Shown here: positions 15,397 to 22,156 of the stretch, one piece after another
Position numbering within the stretch: position 1 is the stretch's first letter
Layout: each line of letters opens with the position of its first letter
DNA from: Sphingobacteriaceae bacterium UBA6709
GTDB lineage: Bacteria > Bacteroidota > Bacteroidia > Sphingobacteriales > Sphingobacteriaceae
Assembly (NCBI GenBank): GCA_002454425.1
Contig: DKIV01000041.1
Location: forward strand, 48,486 to 70,641
DNA length: 22,156 bases
Direction of reading: 5' to 3'
The notes under the pieces: model-generated
What the model saw: only the letters and a program-made list of their open reading frames with translations
The model's database searches: none
Told to the model about the DNA's origin: nothing
Made by a program: the position numbers and the translations under genes

Positions 15397-17724
15397 ATGA
15401 AATCAAAATGCACCCTCCTGATTTATTTTCTTACCTGTTGTCTGGCATTTAATACGCTGGCACAAACACAACAGAACTTCGTCATCGGTGACGAATCGTT
15501 TGAGTTAAACGGCAAGCCCTTTGTAATACGATGTGGTGAACTTCACTTCGCCAGAATGCCCGAATCGGAATGGCGAAATCGACTGAAGATGGTAAAAGCC
15601 ATGGGACTGAATACCGTTTGCGCCTATTTATTCTGGAACTTGCATGAAAACCAAAAAGGTCATTTCGTGTGGAGCGGGCAGGCCGATGCTGCAAACTTCT
15701 GCCGTATTGCGCAGGAAGAAGGCCTTTACGTAATTCTTCGTCCCGGTCCATATTCTTGTGCCGAATGGGAGTTCGGCGGCTTCCCCTGGTGGCTCCTGAA
15801 AGATAAAACCATCAGACTCAGAACCCAACACCCCTACTACCTGGCAAGTGCCCGAAATTACCTGCTTGAAGTTGGCCGACAGCTTGCCCCTCTTCAAATA
15901 AACCGCGGCGGAAACATCATTATGGTTCAGGTCGAAAATGAATACGGCAGCTTCGGGAACGATAAGGATTATATGAACATCCTCAAAAAAGACCTGCAGG
16001 ACGCCGGCTTTACCGTACCATTGTTCCATTGTGATGGTCCTTCGCAGCTTAAGGAAGATCACCCTGACGGCTTGTTCGCTGTCGTTAACTTCGGCAGTAA
16101 TCCCGAAGCCAACTTTAAACCGCTTCGCGAAATACAGCCCACCGGCCCCCTGATGTGTGGCGAGTATTATCCCGGCTGGTTTGATAGCTGGGGAAGGCCG
16201 CATCATAAAGGCGATAGTAAACGTATCGCCGCGGAAATAAAATATATGCTGGAACACAAGGCTTCATTCAGCATCTATATGGTGCATGGAGGAACAACCT
16301 TTGGGACATATAGCGGAGCCAATTCGCCTCCTTATCTTCCCCAGACCAGCAGCTATGACTATGACGCGCCTATTGATGAAGCGGGAAATCCTACAGAAAA
16401 ATATTATGCCCTACGGGAGGTCATGAAAGATTTCCTTCAGCCGGGCGAAACGCTTCCGCCGGTGCCAGCCCGGATCAATATTCAACAGCTGCGCCCCGCC
16501 ACTTTTACAAGTTACGCGCCTTTAGTTGCTAATCTGCCTGCAAGCCGCCGAAGCGATACTACCATGTTCATGGAAGATCTTGATCAGGATTTCGGCTCTG
16601 TATGGTATAGAACGAAACTTAAAGCAGGCAAAGCGGCGACATTGAGCTTCGGAAGCATTCATGATTACGCCCTGATTTATCTTGATAGTAAACTGCTTGG
16701 CACCATCGACCGCAGGCATGGAAAATACACCATAAAACTTCCCGCGCGAAGTAAAGAGACTACACTGGATGTACTCGTCGAGGCAATGGGCCGTGTAAAT
16801 TATGGCGGTCATATGCATGACCGGAAGGGAATACATGGCCCGGTAACGTTAATCGCTGAAGACGGCAGCACCTCCATCATTAAAGGATGGAACCATTTTA
16901 GCCTAAGAATGGGCGACACAACAATTCCTCTAAAATATCAATCGCTATCACTTCAGAAAACCACTCAGGCAGCGTTTTATAAAGGCTCCTTTACTGCCGA
17001 AAAACTGGAAGACACCTACCTCGATATGCGAAAATGGAACAAGGGCCTCGTTTGGATTAACGGACATTGCTTAGCGCGTTACTGGAACATAGGCCCTACA
17101 CAAACTATCCTCCTGCCGGGCTCATGGCTTAAAAAAGGAACAAACGAAGTGATCATATTTGATCTTTTTGGCAACAAAACACCGGAATTAAGCTTCCTGG
17201 ATCATCCGATCCTCGATGAAGTAACAGAAAGGAACCTTGAAAAACATCGTACGCCAAGTCAAAAATGGAATGCCAGCGCACTTAAACCGCAGGCATCCGG
17301 ATCCTTTGAAAATTCAAAGGCCTGGCAGCGGGTGATATTTAAACCAACAAAGGCGCGCTATTTCGCAATCGAAGCGCTATCAGAACATTCAGGCCAGCCG
17401 TATACCAGCATCGCTGAAATCAACTTATACGATACCAGGGGCAAGGAGATTCCGAGAACGGCCTGGAAGGTTGTTTTTGCTGATAGCGAAGAGCTACAGG
17501 GCGATGATGGTAATGCGGTAAATGTTTTTGACCTTCAGTTTACCAGCATCTGGCATACGCAATGGCAGAACGCGGCGCCTAAAACACCTCATCAGCTGGT
17601 TCTTGATCTTGGAAAGGAATATGAAATTGGAAGCATGAAGCTCCTGCCGCGTCAGGACAGCAATAATGGTCGCATAAAGGATTATAAAATATATCTATCC
17701 TCAACTCCTTTTGCCGGCTTGTAA
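15397..17724 (+). CDS. Secreted GH35 beta-galactosidase with C-terminal discoidin-like region
   Basis: This is a glycoside hydrolase family 35 beta-galactosidase of 775 residues that removes terminal beta-linked galactose from oligo- or polysaccharides. The signal peptide ends near residue 22 (FNTLAQ). The TIM barrel contains GELHFARMP (47-55), the acid/base Glu182 in VENEYGSFG, and the nucleophile Glu256 in CGEYYPGWFDSWG. Jelly-roll domains follow; a galactose-binding-like one includes MRKWNKGLVWINGH. The last 110 residues resemble a discoidin (F5/8 type C) domain with its halves reordered. The protein ends directly after LLPRQDSNNGRIKDYKIY. The first ATG gives the signal peptide and is the chosen start. 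It is divergent from the receptor-esterase pair, and a strong hairpin follows the stop. Confidence 0.95.
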   Translation: MKSKCTLLIYFLTCCLAFNTLAQTQQNFVIGDESFELNGKPFVIRCGELHFARMPESEWRNRLKMVKAMGLNTVCAYLFWNLHENQKGHFVWSGQADAANFCRIAQEEGLYVILRPGPYSCAEWEFGGFPWWLLKDKTIRLRTQHPYYLASARNYLLEVGRQLAPLQINRGGNIIMVQVENEYGSFGNDKDYMNILKKDLQDAGFTVPLFHCDGPSQLKEDHPDGLFAVVNFGSNPEANFKPLREIQPTGPLMCGEYYPGWFDSWGRPHHKGDSKRIAAEIKYMLEHKASFSIYMVHGGTTFGTYSGANSPPYLPQTSSYDYDAPIDEAGNPTEKYYALREVMKDFLQPGETLPPVPARINIQQLRPATFTSYAPLVANLPASRRSDTTMFMEDLDQDFGSVWYRTKLKAGKAATLSFGSIHDYALIYLDSKLLGTIDRRHGKYTIKLPARSKETTLDVLVEAMGRVNYGGHMHDRKGIHGPVTLIAEDGSTSIIKGWNHFSLRMGDTTIPLKYQSLSLQKTTQAAFYKGSFTAEKLEDTYLDMRKWNKGLVWINGHCLARYWNIGPTQTILLPGSWLKKGTNEVIIFDLFGNKTPELSFLDHPILDEVTERNLEKHRTPSQKWNASALKPQASGSFENSKAWQRVIFKPTKARYFAIEALSEHSGQPYTSIAEINLYDTRGKEIPRTAWKVVFADSEELQGDDGNAVNVFDLQFTSIWHTQWQNAAPKTPHQLVLDLGKEYEIGSMKLLPRQDSNNGRIKDYKIYLSSTPFAGL

Positions 17725-17738
17725 TAAGTTTCACATTA

Positions 17739-17778
17739 CGTTAAAGGGCCGCCTGTGTATATGGGCGGCCTTTTAACG
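17739..17778 (+). terminator. Rho-independent terminator after GH35 gene
   Basis: CGTTAAAGGGCCGCC (17739-17753) pairs with GGCGGCCTTTTAACG (17764-17778) with one mismatch around a 10-base loop. The GC core is flanked by A- and T-runs. It starts 14 bases after the stop. The symmetry would also allow action on the other strand, although no minus-strand gene ends here. Confidence 0.88.
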
Positions 17779-17957
17779 TTATATGCCCTTAACATATTAG
17801 CCTGCGCATCCGCCAACTTCACACAATCGACTCAAATGCCCCCTCAAGTCGTCGCGATCGCCCCTACCTGAAAACACCTTTATATCGCATATTTGTTATC
17901 TACACTTACTGAAAAACTTAGCTAACGCAAATCGATTAACACATAACCAGTAACGCC
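17779..17957. other. Intergenic region before the SRPBCC gene, nothing clear
   Basis: Between the terminator and the SRPBCC start there is no credible gene. CATATTTG near 17890 is close to, but does not match, the -7 consensus. The promoter of the next gene must be here but I cannot place it. Confidence 0.4.
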
Positions 17958-18407
17958 ATGTCTGAAAACAACGTCTCATTACACAGAGTCATCAAAGCTA
18001 GTCCCGCCAAAGTATACCGGGCCTTTACCGAAAGTTTAGCCATCGCCTCATGGTTGCCTCCTTACGGATTTCTATGCACAGTACATGAAATGAATGTCCA
18101 TGAAGGTGGCTCCTTCAGGATGTCTTTCCAGAATTTCACCACGGGCAACAGTCACTCCTTTGGCGGCAAGTATCTGGAGGTGCAGGAAAATCAACTTCTG
18201 AAATATACCGACACTTTTGACGACCCCTCTCTACCCGGACTAATGACGACAACGGTTTGGTTTAAAAAGACCATTGTTGGTACTGATCTCAAAGTTCTGC
18301 AGGAAAATATTCCCGATGCCATTCCCGCGGAGATGTGCTACCTCGGATGGCAGGAGTCGCTGGATAAGCTTACGCGCTTAGTAGAACCAGAAATTCCCGA
18401 TGCATAA
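17958..18407 (+). CDS. SRPBCC / AHSA1-like domain protein
   Basis: This is a 149-residue single-domain protein of the START/Bet v1-like (SRPBCC) fold, closest in look to the AHSA1 group. The typical opening is present (LHRVIKASPAKVYRAFTESLAIASWLPP), then GGSFRMSFQN, FGGKYLEVQENQLLKYT, and the C-terminal helix pattern with GWQESLDKLTRLVEPE. The length is normal for the family. Such proteins have a deep hydrophobic pocket and bind small ligands or act as stress-related factors; many have no known role. There is no signal peptide, so it should be cytoplasmic. It stands alone, convergent with the Lrp gene. The family call is firm; the function is unknown. Confidence 0.85.
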   Translation: MSENNVSLHRVIKASPAKVYRAFTESLAIASWLPPYGFLCTVHEMNVHEGGSFRMSFQNFTTGNSHSFGGKYLEVQENQLLKYTDTFDDPSLPGLMTTTVWFKKTIVGTDLKVLQENIPDAIPAEMCYLGWQESLDKLTRLVEPEIPDA

Positions 18408-18449
18408 TAGTGTTTCCCTCAACGAAAGTATCACGAGGATTACACAGAC

Positions 18450-18495
18450 AAGCTAAAGCATCGGCGATTTCCTTGATCTGCCGGCGCTTAAGCTT
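18450..18495. terminator. Possible terminator between convergent SRPBCC and Lrp genes
   Basis: AAGCTAAAGCATCGGC (18450-18465) and GCCGGCGCTTAAGCTT (18480-18495) pair at 13 of 16 positions plus one G-U, around a 14-base loop, and AATTT follows. There is no long T-run. Its place between two convergent stops fits a terminator, but the call is tentative. Confidence 0.4.
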
Positions 18496-18519
18496 AATTT
18501 GCCCATTCAATGTACTCCC

Positions 18520-19005
18520 TTAAAAGCTGATATTGTGAGTATTCTTGATCTCAGCCATCACAAAGGTGCTATGAGTACTGCCAATGCTTTCCACTGAACC
18601 TAATTTGTTAAATACGAAATCCTGATAATGCTTCATATCTTTTGCGTAAACCTTCAAAAAGAAATCGTAATCACCCGAAATATTGTAGCATTCCACCACT
18701 TCCTCAATCTTCATAATATCTTCAACAAAGCTATGCCCGATAATACGGTCATGCTGTTTAAGTTTAATATTACAGAAAACAATAAACCCCTGATTGAATT
18801 TCTCAGGATCAAGCAGGGCAATATACTTCTTAATGTAACCACTGGTTTCCAGTCGCTTTACGCGCTGCACCACTGGTGAAGGAGACAAACTTACCTGTGC
18901 CGCCAACTCCTTAATCGTATAACTGGAGTTGTTTGCCAGAATCTTTAACAACTTCATATCAATCGCATCCAGATTTTCCATAGTATAATTTACTTTTTCA
19001 GACAT
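18520..19005 (-). CDS. Lrp/AsnC family transcriptional regulator
   Basis: This is a 161-residue DNA-binding regulator with the two-part architecture of the family. The N-terminal winged helix-turn-helix covers about residues 12-60 (LDAIDMKLLKILANNSSYT, then IKELAAQVSLSPSPVVQRVKRLETSGYIKKY). A C-terminal RAM/AsnC ligand-binding domain follows (VVECYNISGDYDFFLKVYAKDM). Members form octamers and respond to amino acids. The start is ATG at 19005; a second ATG nine codons in (18981) also precedes the helix-turn-helix. The gene is divergent from the cobalamin riboswitch-metE unit, which suggests control of metE or of itself. That link is inference. Confidence 0.93.
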   Translation of the reverse strand: MSEKVNYTMENLDAIDMKLLKILANNSSYTIKELAAQVSLSPSPVVQRVKRLETSGYIKKYIALLDPEKFNQGFIVFCNIKLKQHDRIIGHSFVEDIMKIEEVVECYNISGDYDFFLKVYAKDMKHYQDFVFNKLGSVESIGSTHSTFVMAEIKNTHNISF

Positions 19006-19156
19006 TAAAAGACTTACAAAACAGCAAAAAATTTCAATACAAACGACAATAAAAGCAATTTTAACCTATTTAACAACACAAACAAAGCAACAAAAACCGT
19101 TTCCTTAACTTTGACAGGAGTTTAAAACTCTTGTTCTTTAATTATTTCAACGATCG
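19006..19156. promoter_or_regulatory. Divergent Lrp/metE promoter region
   Basis: This 151-base, very A-rich stretch has no gene. It contains a TAACTTTG box at 19106-19113 and a 13-base perfect palindrome, GAGTTTAAAACTC, at 19118-19130 directly downstream. I could not place a -7 box for the Lrp gene on the minus strand. Confidence 0.5.
19106..19113 (+). promoter_or_regulatory. Candidate -7 box for the riboswitch-metE transcript
   Basis: TAACTTTG matches TAnnTTTG. Transcription would begin near 19118-19120, about 38 bases before the first riboswitch stem, so the whole aptamer would be in the transcript. No clear TTG lies 17-23 bases upstream. Confidence 0.5.
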
Positions 19157-19312
19157 GAAAAGGTCTTACTTAGCGGTGAATTAATAGGGAATCGTGTGCA
19201 AATCACGAACTGTCGCGCAACTGTAAGTAACATATTAAGCTTTACCATAATTGGTCACTGTGCAAACGGGAAGGCCGGTAACGCCGTTACAAGTCAGGAT
19301 ACCTGCCTTTTC
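19157..19312 (+). ncRNA. Cobalamin riboswitch (B12 element) controlling metE
   Basis: This leader RNA senses cobalamin. The core is visible: GGTGAATTAATAGGGAATC near 19175, GTGTGCAAATCAC, then GCGCAACTGTAAG, and the B12 box AGTCAGGATACCTGCC at 19292-19307. The closing stem P1 is GAAAAGG (19157-19163) with CCTTTTC (19306-19312). Just downstream, GCTC/GAGC (19326-19329 and 19339-19342) closes a hairpin whose loop contains CGCG. That loop could pair with the UCGCG at 19213-19217, like the L5-L13 kissing contact known for this class. The next gene is the B12-independent methionine synthase, the classic target. Ligand binding should reduce metE expression. Confidence 0.93.
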
Positions 19313-19497
19313 TGTATTGGTCGAGGCTCTCGCGAAAGGAGCTATCGGACAGATCAACGTACATTCTCTGGCATAGCCATCATTGGTTAGGTGTGTCAGA
19401 TTCAGGGCGTAGCTATCTTTCCTCAACTCCTGGCGGGCATCTCTGAATTATCGAAGAACTTTTAAAATGATCATTAACCATTTAAAAAGTTAACAGC
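19313..19497 (+). promoter_or_regulatory. metE leader downstream of the aptamer (expression platform)
   Basis: These 185 bases lie between the aptamer and the metE ATG. No GC-rich stem with a T-run is seen, so classic intrinsic termination is not supported. The clearest structure is an AT-rich hairpin: AACTTTTAAAATG (19457-19469) with CATTTAAAAAGTT (19479-19491), one mismatch, 9-base loop, ending six bases before the ATG. There is no Shine-Dalgarno sequence. Control at translation start is plausible but unproven. Confidence 0.5.
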
Positions 19498-21801
19498 ATG
19501 CTTACGCAAAATCTCGGCTACCCGCGCATTGGTGGTCAAAGACAATTAAAAAAAGCCAGCGAAAATTATTGGGCCGGTAAAATCACTCAGACAGAGCTGA
19601 ATGAGGTGGGTCGCAAGATCCGCGAAGAAAACTGGCAAACACAACTGGACGCGGGTATCGACCTGATACCTTGCAATGATTTCAGCTTTTACGATCAGAC
19701 CCTGGATACCAGCATACTATTAGGCGCTATCCCGCAACGTTATGTCCCCGTAACCGCAATAGCTGGAAATAACGCCTTAGATTTATCCTTCGCTATGGCT
19801 CGCGGATACCAGAAAGATAATCTGGATATCACCGCTATGGAAATGACAAAATGGTTGGATACCAATTACCATTATCTCGTTCCTGAATTTGTTGCCGCAC
19901 AGCAATTTAAGATATCCTCAGACAAAGTATTTGACGAGTACAATGCTGCCAAAGCGATTCTGGGATCAAAGGCAAAACCTGTATTAATAGGTCCGGTAAG
20001 TTATCTGCTGCTCGGTAAAGAAAAAGAACAGGGCTTTGAGCGTGTGGATCTTATCAATAATCTGGTGCCTGTTTACGTCGAGATCCTCAATCGCCTGAAA
20101 GAGCAGGGCGCTCTCTGGATACAACTGGATGAGCCATGCCTGGCACTAGACCTTACCGAAAAAGAAAAACAAGCCTTTGTGTTTGCTTATGATACGATAG
20201 CGAAACAGTTAAGCGGAGTCAACATACTGATCGCTACCTATTTTGACGCCTTGCTTGATAACGCTCAACTTGCAGTGAATCTTCCTGTTGCCGCCTTGCA
20301 CATTGATCTGGTGCGCGCGCCTGAACAACTGGACGAAGTGTTAGCCTTGATTCCCGATAGCCTTAGCTTATCCCTGGGCGTAGTGGATGGCCGTAACGTG
20401 TGGAAAAACAACTACGAGAAGTCTTTAGTACATATCAACAAGGCTATTGAGAAGCTAGGTGCTGAACGCGTAATTATCGCGCCCTCATGCTCGCTACTGC
20501 ACAGTCCCATCGATTTGGACGGAGAAACCGCTATCGATCCGGAAATCAAAAACTGGATGGCATTTGCCAAACAGAAGCTGAATGAACTTGCTGAATTAAA
20601 AAAAATCATCGGTGGCGACAATGCGTTACTAAACGCCAATAAAGCCGCTATTGAGAGTCGACGCACATCAACTAAAGTGCATAAGCAAGAGGTGAAAGAT
20701 CGCGTGGCCGCCATTACTGAGGCTGATGCTACCCGCAAAAGCGCCTTCCCGGTACGTCAGCACCTGCAACGCGGGCTGCTTAAGCTGCCTGCTTTCCCAA
20801 CAACCACCATCGGATCATTTCCTCAAACGGACGACATACGTTCCTTACGCGCCAAATTCAAAAAAGGAGACCTTACCCTTCAGCAATATGAAAAGGCGCT
20901 TGAAGAGGCAACAATCGACGTGATCAAATGGCAAGAGGAAATCGGACTCGACGTACTGGTACATGGCGAGTTTGAAAGGAATGACATGGTTGAATATTTT
21001 GGCGAACAGCTCGACGGCTTCTTATTCACCAAAAACGGATGGGTGCAAAGCTACGGTACCCGCTGTGTGAAACCTCCTGTAATATTTGGGGATGTGAGCC
21101 GCCCGGCCGACATGACCGTACGGTGGATCACCTTCGCGGCACAGCAAACCGATAAACCGATGAAAGGCATGCTTACCGGTCCTGTAACGATCCTGCAATG
21201 GTCCTTCGTGCGCGATGACCAACCCAGAGATGTTACCACCAAGCAGATCGCCTTCGCTATTCGTGACGAAGTTGCCGCACTGGAAAAAGCAGGCATCGGC
21301 ATCATTCAGATTGACGAAGCCGCTATTCGCGAGGGCCTGCCGTTACGCAAGTCTAAACAAGCGCACTATCTCGACTGGGCGGTGACGGCCTTCCGAATTA
21401 CCGCCAGCGGCGTGGAAGATCGTACGCAGATACACACCCACATGTGTTACAGTGAGTTCAACAACATCATCGAAAATATTGCTGCCATGGACGCTGATGT
21501 CATCACCATTGAAACTTCGCGTTCTCAAATGGAGCTGCTTCAAGCCTTTGCGCACTTTGAGTACCCTAACGAAATAGGTCCCGGTGTTTACGATATTCAT
21601 TCGCCACGAGTACCCGGCACTAAGGAAATGGTTGCTCTGCTAAACAAGGCCGCAGCCCTCCTGCCGTCACAAAATCTGTGGGTGAACCCCGATTGCGGAT
21701 TAAAAACCCGGAAATGGCCGGAAACTAAAGCTGCTTTGATTAACATGGTTGCTGCCGCCAAAGAAGCGCGCGAAACAATCAGAACAGTAACAACTAGTTA
21801 A
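19498..21801 (+). CDS. metE: Cobalamin-independent methionine synthase MetE
   Basis: MetE makes methionine by moving a methyl group from 5-methyltetrahydropteroyl-triglutamate to homocysteine without B12; it is cytoplasmic and zinc-dependent. The 767 residues match the usual full length with both barrels present. The N-terminal barrel begins NLGYPRIGGQRQLKKASENYW. The C-terminal catalytic barrel begins near TTTIGSFPQT (435-444). Zinc ligands are His648 and Cys650 (HTHMCYSEF), Glu672 (IETSRS) and Cys733 (NPDCGLKTRKW). His701 in YDIHSPRVPG matches the proposed general acid. All key residues are present. Expression should be controlled by the upstream cobalamin riboswitch, which implies the cell can also use B12, probably through a MetH elsewhere. 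Confidence 0.98.
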   Translation: MLTQNLGYPRIGGQRQLKKASENYWAGKITQTELNEVGRKIREENWQTQLDAGIDLIPCNDFSFYDQTLDTSILLGAIPQRYVPVTAIAGNNALDLSFAMARGYQKDNLDITAMEMTKWLDTNYHYLVPEFVAAQQFKISSDKVFDEYNAAKAILGSKAKPVLIGPVSYLLLGKEKEQGFERVDLINNLVPVYVEILNRLKEQGALWIQLDEPCLALDLTEKEKQAFVFAYDTIAKQLSGVNILIATYFDALLDNAQLAVNLPVAALHIDLVRAPEQLDEVLALIPDSLSLSLGVVDGRNVWKNNYEKSLVHINKAIEKLGAERVIIAPSCSLLHSPIDLDGETAIDPEIKNWMAFAKQKLNELAELKKIIGGDNALLNANKAAIESRRTSTKVHKQEVKDRVAAITEADATRKSAFPVRQHLQRGLLKLPAFPTTTIGSFPQTDDIRSLRAKFKKGDLTLQQYEKALEEATIDVIKWQEEIGLDVLVHGEFERNDMVEYFGEQLDGFLFTKNGWVQSYGTRCVKPPVIFGDVSRPADMTVRWITFAAQQTDKPMKGMLTGPVTILQWSFVRDDQPRDVTTKQIAFAIRDEVAALEKAGIGIIQIDEAAIREGLPLRKSKQAHYLDWAVTAFRITASGVEDRTQIHTHMCYSEFNNIIENIAAMDADVITIETSRSQMELLQAFAHFEYPNEIGPGVYDIHSPRVPGTKEMVALLNKAAALLPSQNLWVNPDCGLKTRKWPETKAALINMVAAAKEARETIRTVTTS

Positions 21802-21806
21802 TTCTC

Positions 21807-21858
21807 GAAAGTCGCTTACATGGCTGCAGGTGCGATTCCGGCGGCTATGTAAGCTTTC
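21807..21858 (+). terminator. Hairpin downstream of metE, probable terminator or 3' end structure
   Basis: GCTTACATGGCTGC (21814-21827) pairs with GCGGCTATGTAAGC (21841-21854), 12 of 14 identical to the complement, around a 13-base loop. GAAAG at 21807 and CTTTC at 21854 extend it imperfectly. It begins six bases after the stop. There is no real T-run, so it may stabilise the 3' end instead of ending transcription. The loop happens to resemble a tRNA T-loop, but no tRNA is present. Confidence 0.5.
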
Positions 21859-22015
21859 AACATCGCTTATTCGCAAGGCAACAATGGAATTATTTGTAAT
21901 ACGTTGAATCCTGAAAGCTCCATACACCTTATCCATATTTTGCTGAATATACGCCCCATTTAACAGACCTTTAAATTCATATACATACCAATCTCACTTC
22001 GTCCATTGGCGAACC
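21859..22015. other. AT-rich intergenic stretch, nothing clear
   Basis: Between the metE hairpin and the right-edge element I see no coding frame of credible length, no promoter box with confidence and no known RNA. Confidence 0.4.
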
Positions 22016-22156
22016 TTATTCCTTAGTATCTGAAAATGCTCTTGCTATTGAATGCTTGCTATTCCATCTTCCTGCGCCCCAGCTTGAAGGGCTCGGGTGG
22101 TGCTTCCGTTCGCGGGACAGTACCCCGCGTAGCCTTCGGGATCTGTAGGTTATGAT
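22016..22156 (-). CDS. Possible C-terminal end of an open frame running in from the right edge
   Basis: On the minus strand a frame is open from the window edge to TAA at 22016-22018, giving 46 codons. The translation is rich in Arg, Ser, Pro and Trp (HHPSPSSWGAGRWNSK) and does not look like a known domain. It runs straight through a GC-rich palindrome, so it may be an accidental frame in a repeat element instead of a gene. A longer view to the right is needed to decide. Confidence 0.2.
   Translation of the reverse strand: MITYRSRRLRGVLSRERKHHPSPSSWGAGRWNSKHSIARAFSDTKE
22086..22137. repeat. GC-rich nested palindromic element at the right edge
   Basis: An inner perfect stem, CGCGGG (22111-22116) with CCCGCG (22124-22129), has a 7-base loop. 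It sits inside an outer pair, GAAGGGCT (22086-22093) and AGCCTTC (22131-22137), with one bulge. Base composition is far more GC-rich than the surrounding AT-rich spacer. This could be a dispersed intergenic repeat or a small structured RNA; copy number cannot be judged from one window. Confidence 0.4.

Noticed and set aside
15628..16257. 209-codon minus-strand open frame inside the GH35 gene
   Set aside because: It is antisense to the conserved catalytic barrel of the galactosidase, and the translation looks like a shadow of it.
7431..17724. A classic SusC/SusD polysaccharide utilisation locus
   Set aside because: Both large barrel proteins lack an adjacent SusD-like lipoprotein, and no hybrid two-component sensor or sigma/anti-sigma pair is present.
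19196..19426. Short open frames on both strands across the metE leader
   Set aside because: They fall on the cobalamin riboswitch, whose structure explains the sequence conservation.
21814..21854. A tRNA gene after metE
   Set aside because: Only a T-loop-like string is present; there is no D-arm, anticodon arm or proper acceptor pairing, and the segment is better explained as one hairpin.

Overview
The window is a piece of a Bacteroidota chromosome, most likely from the family Sphingobacteriaceae (Pedobacter/Mucilaginibacter-like). This rests on large outer-membrane beta-barrel proteins with N-terminal carboxypeptidase-regulatory-like domains, a fused RibBA, a TamB of Bacteroidota length (over 1,450 residues), a near absence of Shine-Dalgarno sequences, and -7 promoter boxes of the form TAnnTTTG. 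The genus is inferred, not proven. No rRNA, intact tRNA, transposase, CRISPR array or prophage gene was seen.

Layout. 1-147: short direct and inverted repeats, no convincing gene. 148-1388, minus strand: tsaD (tRNA t6A synthesis) followed by a 57-residue two-helix membrane protein. 1464-5885, plus: tamB, divergent from tsaD across a very short gap; both seem to use non-ATG starts. A bidirectional hairpin terminator separates tamB from the convergent ribBA (5991-7211, minus). 7431-10262, minus: a large outer-membrane barrel protein, divergent from an MFS exporter of the Bcr/CflA type (10494-11714, plus). The MFS gene ends tail to tail, sharing a TTAA, with a secreted esterase of the PHB-depolymerase/feruloyl-esterase type (11711-12649, minus). 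That esterase lies 45 bases downstream of a second outer-membrane receptor (12695-15127, minus). A secreted GH35 beta-galactosidase (15397-17724, plus) is transcribed away from that pair and has a strong terminator. Then come an SRPBCC/AHSA1-like protein (17958-18407, plus), an Lrp/AsnC regulator (18520-19005, minus), and a cobalamin riboswitch leading into metE (19498-21801, plus). 21802-22156 holds a hairpin after metE and a GC-rich palindromic element at the right edge.

How the genes work together. The left third is housekeeping: tRNA modification, envelope assembly and riboflavin synthesis. The middle looks like a small polymer-use locus: receptor plus esterase on one strand and beta-galactosidase on the other, with no SusC/SusD pair. 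The right part is a textbook B12 switch: cobalamin binding the leader should lower synthesis of the B12-independent methionine synthase. An Lrp-type regulator transcribed divergently may add amino-acid control. I see no clear evidence for a wholly new system. The most useful leads are the fine structure of the metE leader, the non-ATG tsaD/tamB starts, the reordered discoidin half-domains in the galactosidase, and the palindromic element at the right edge.
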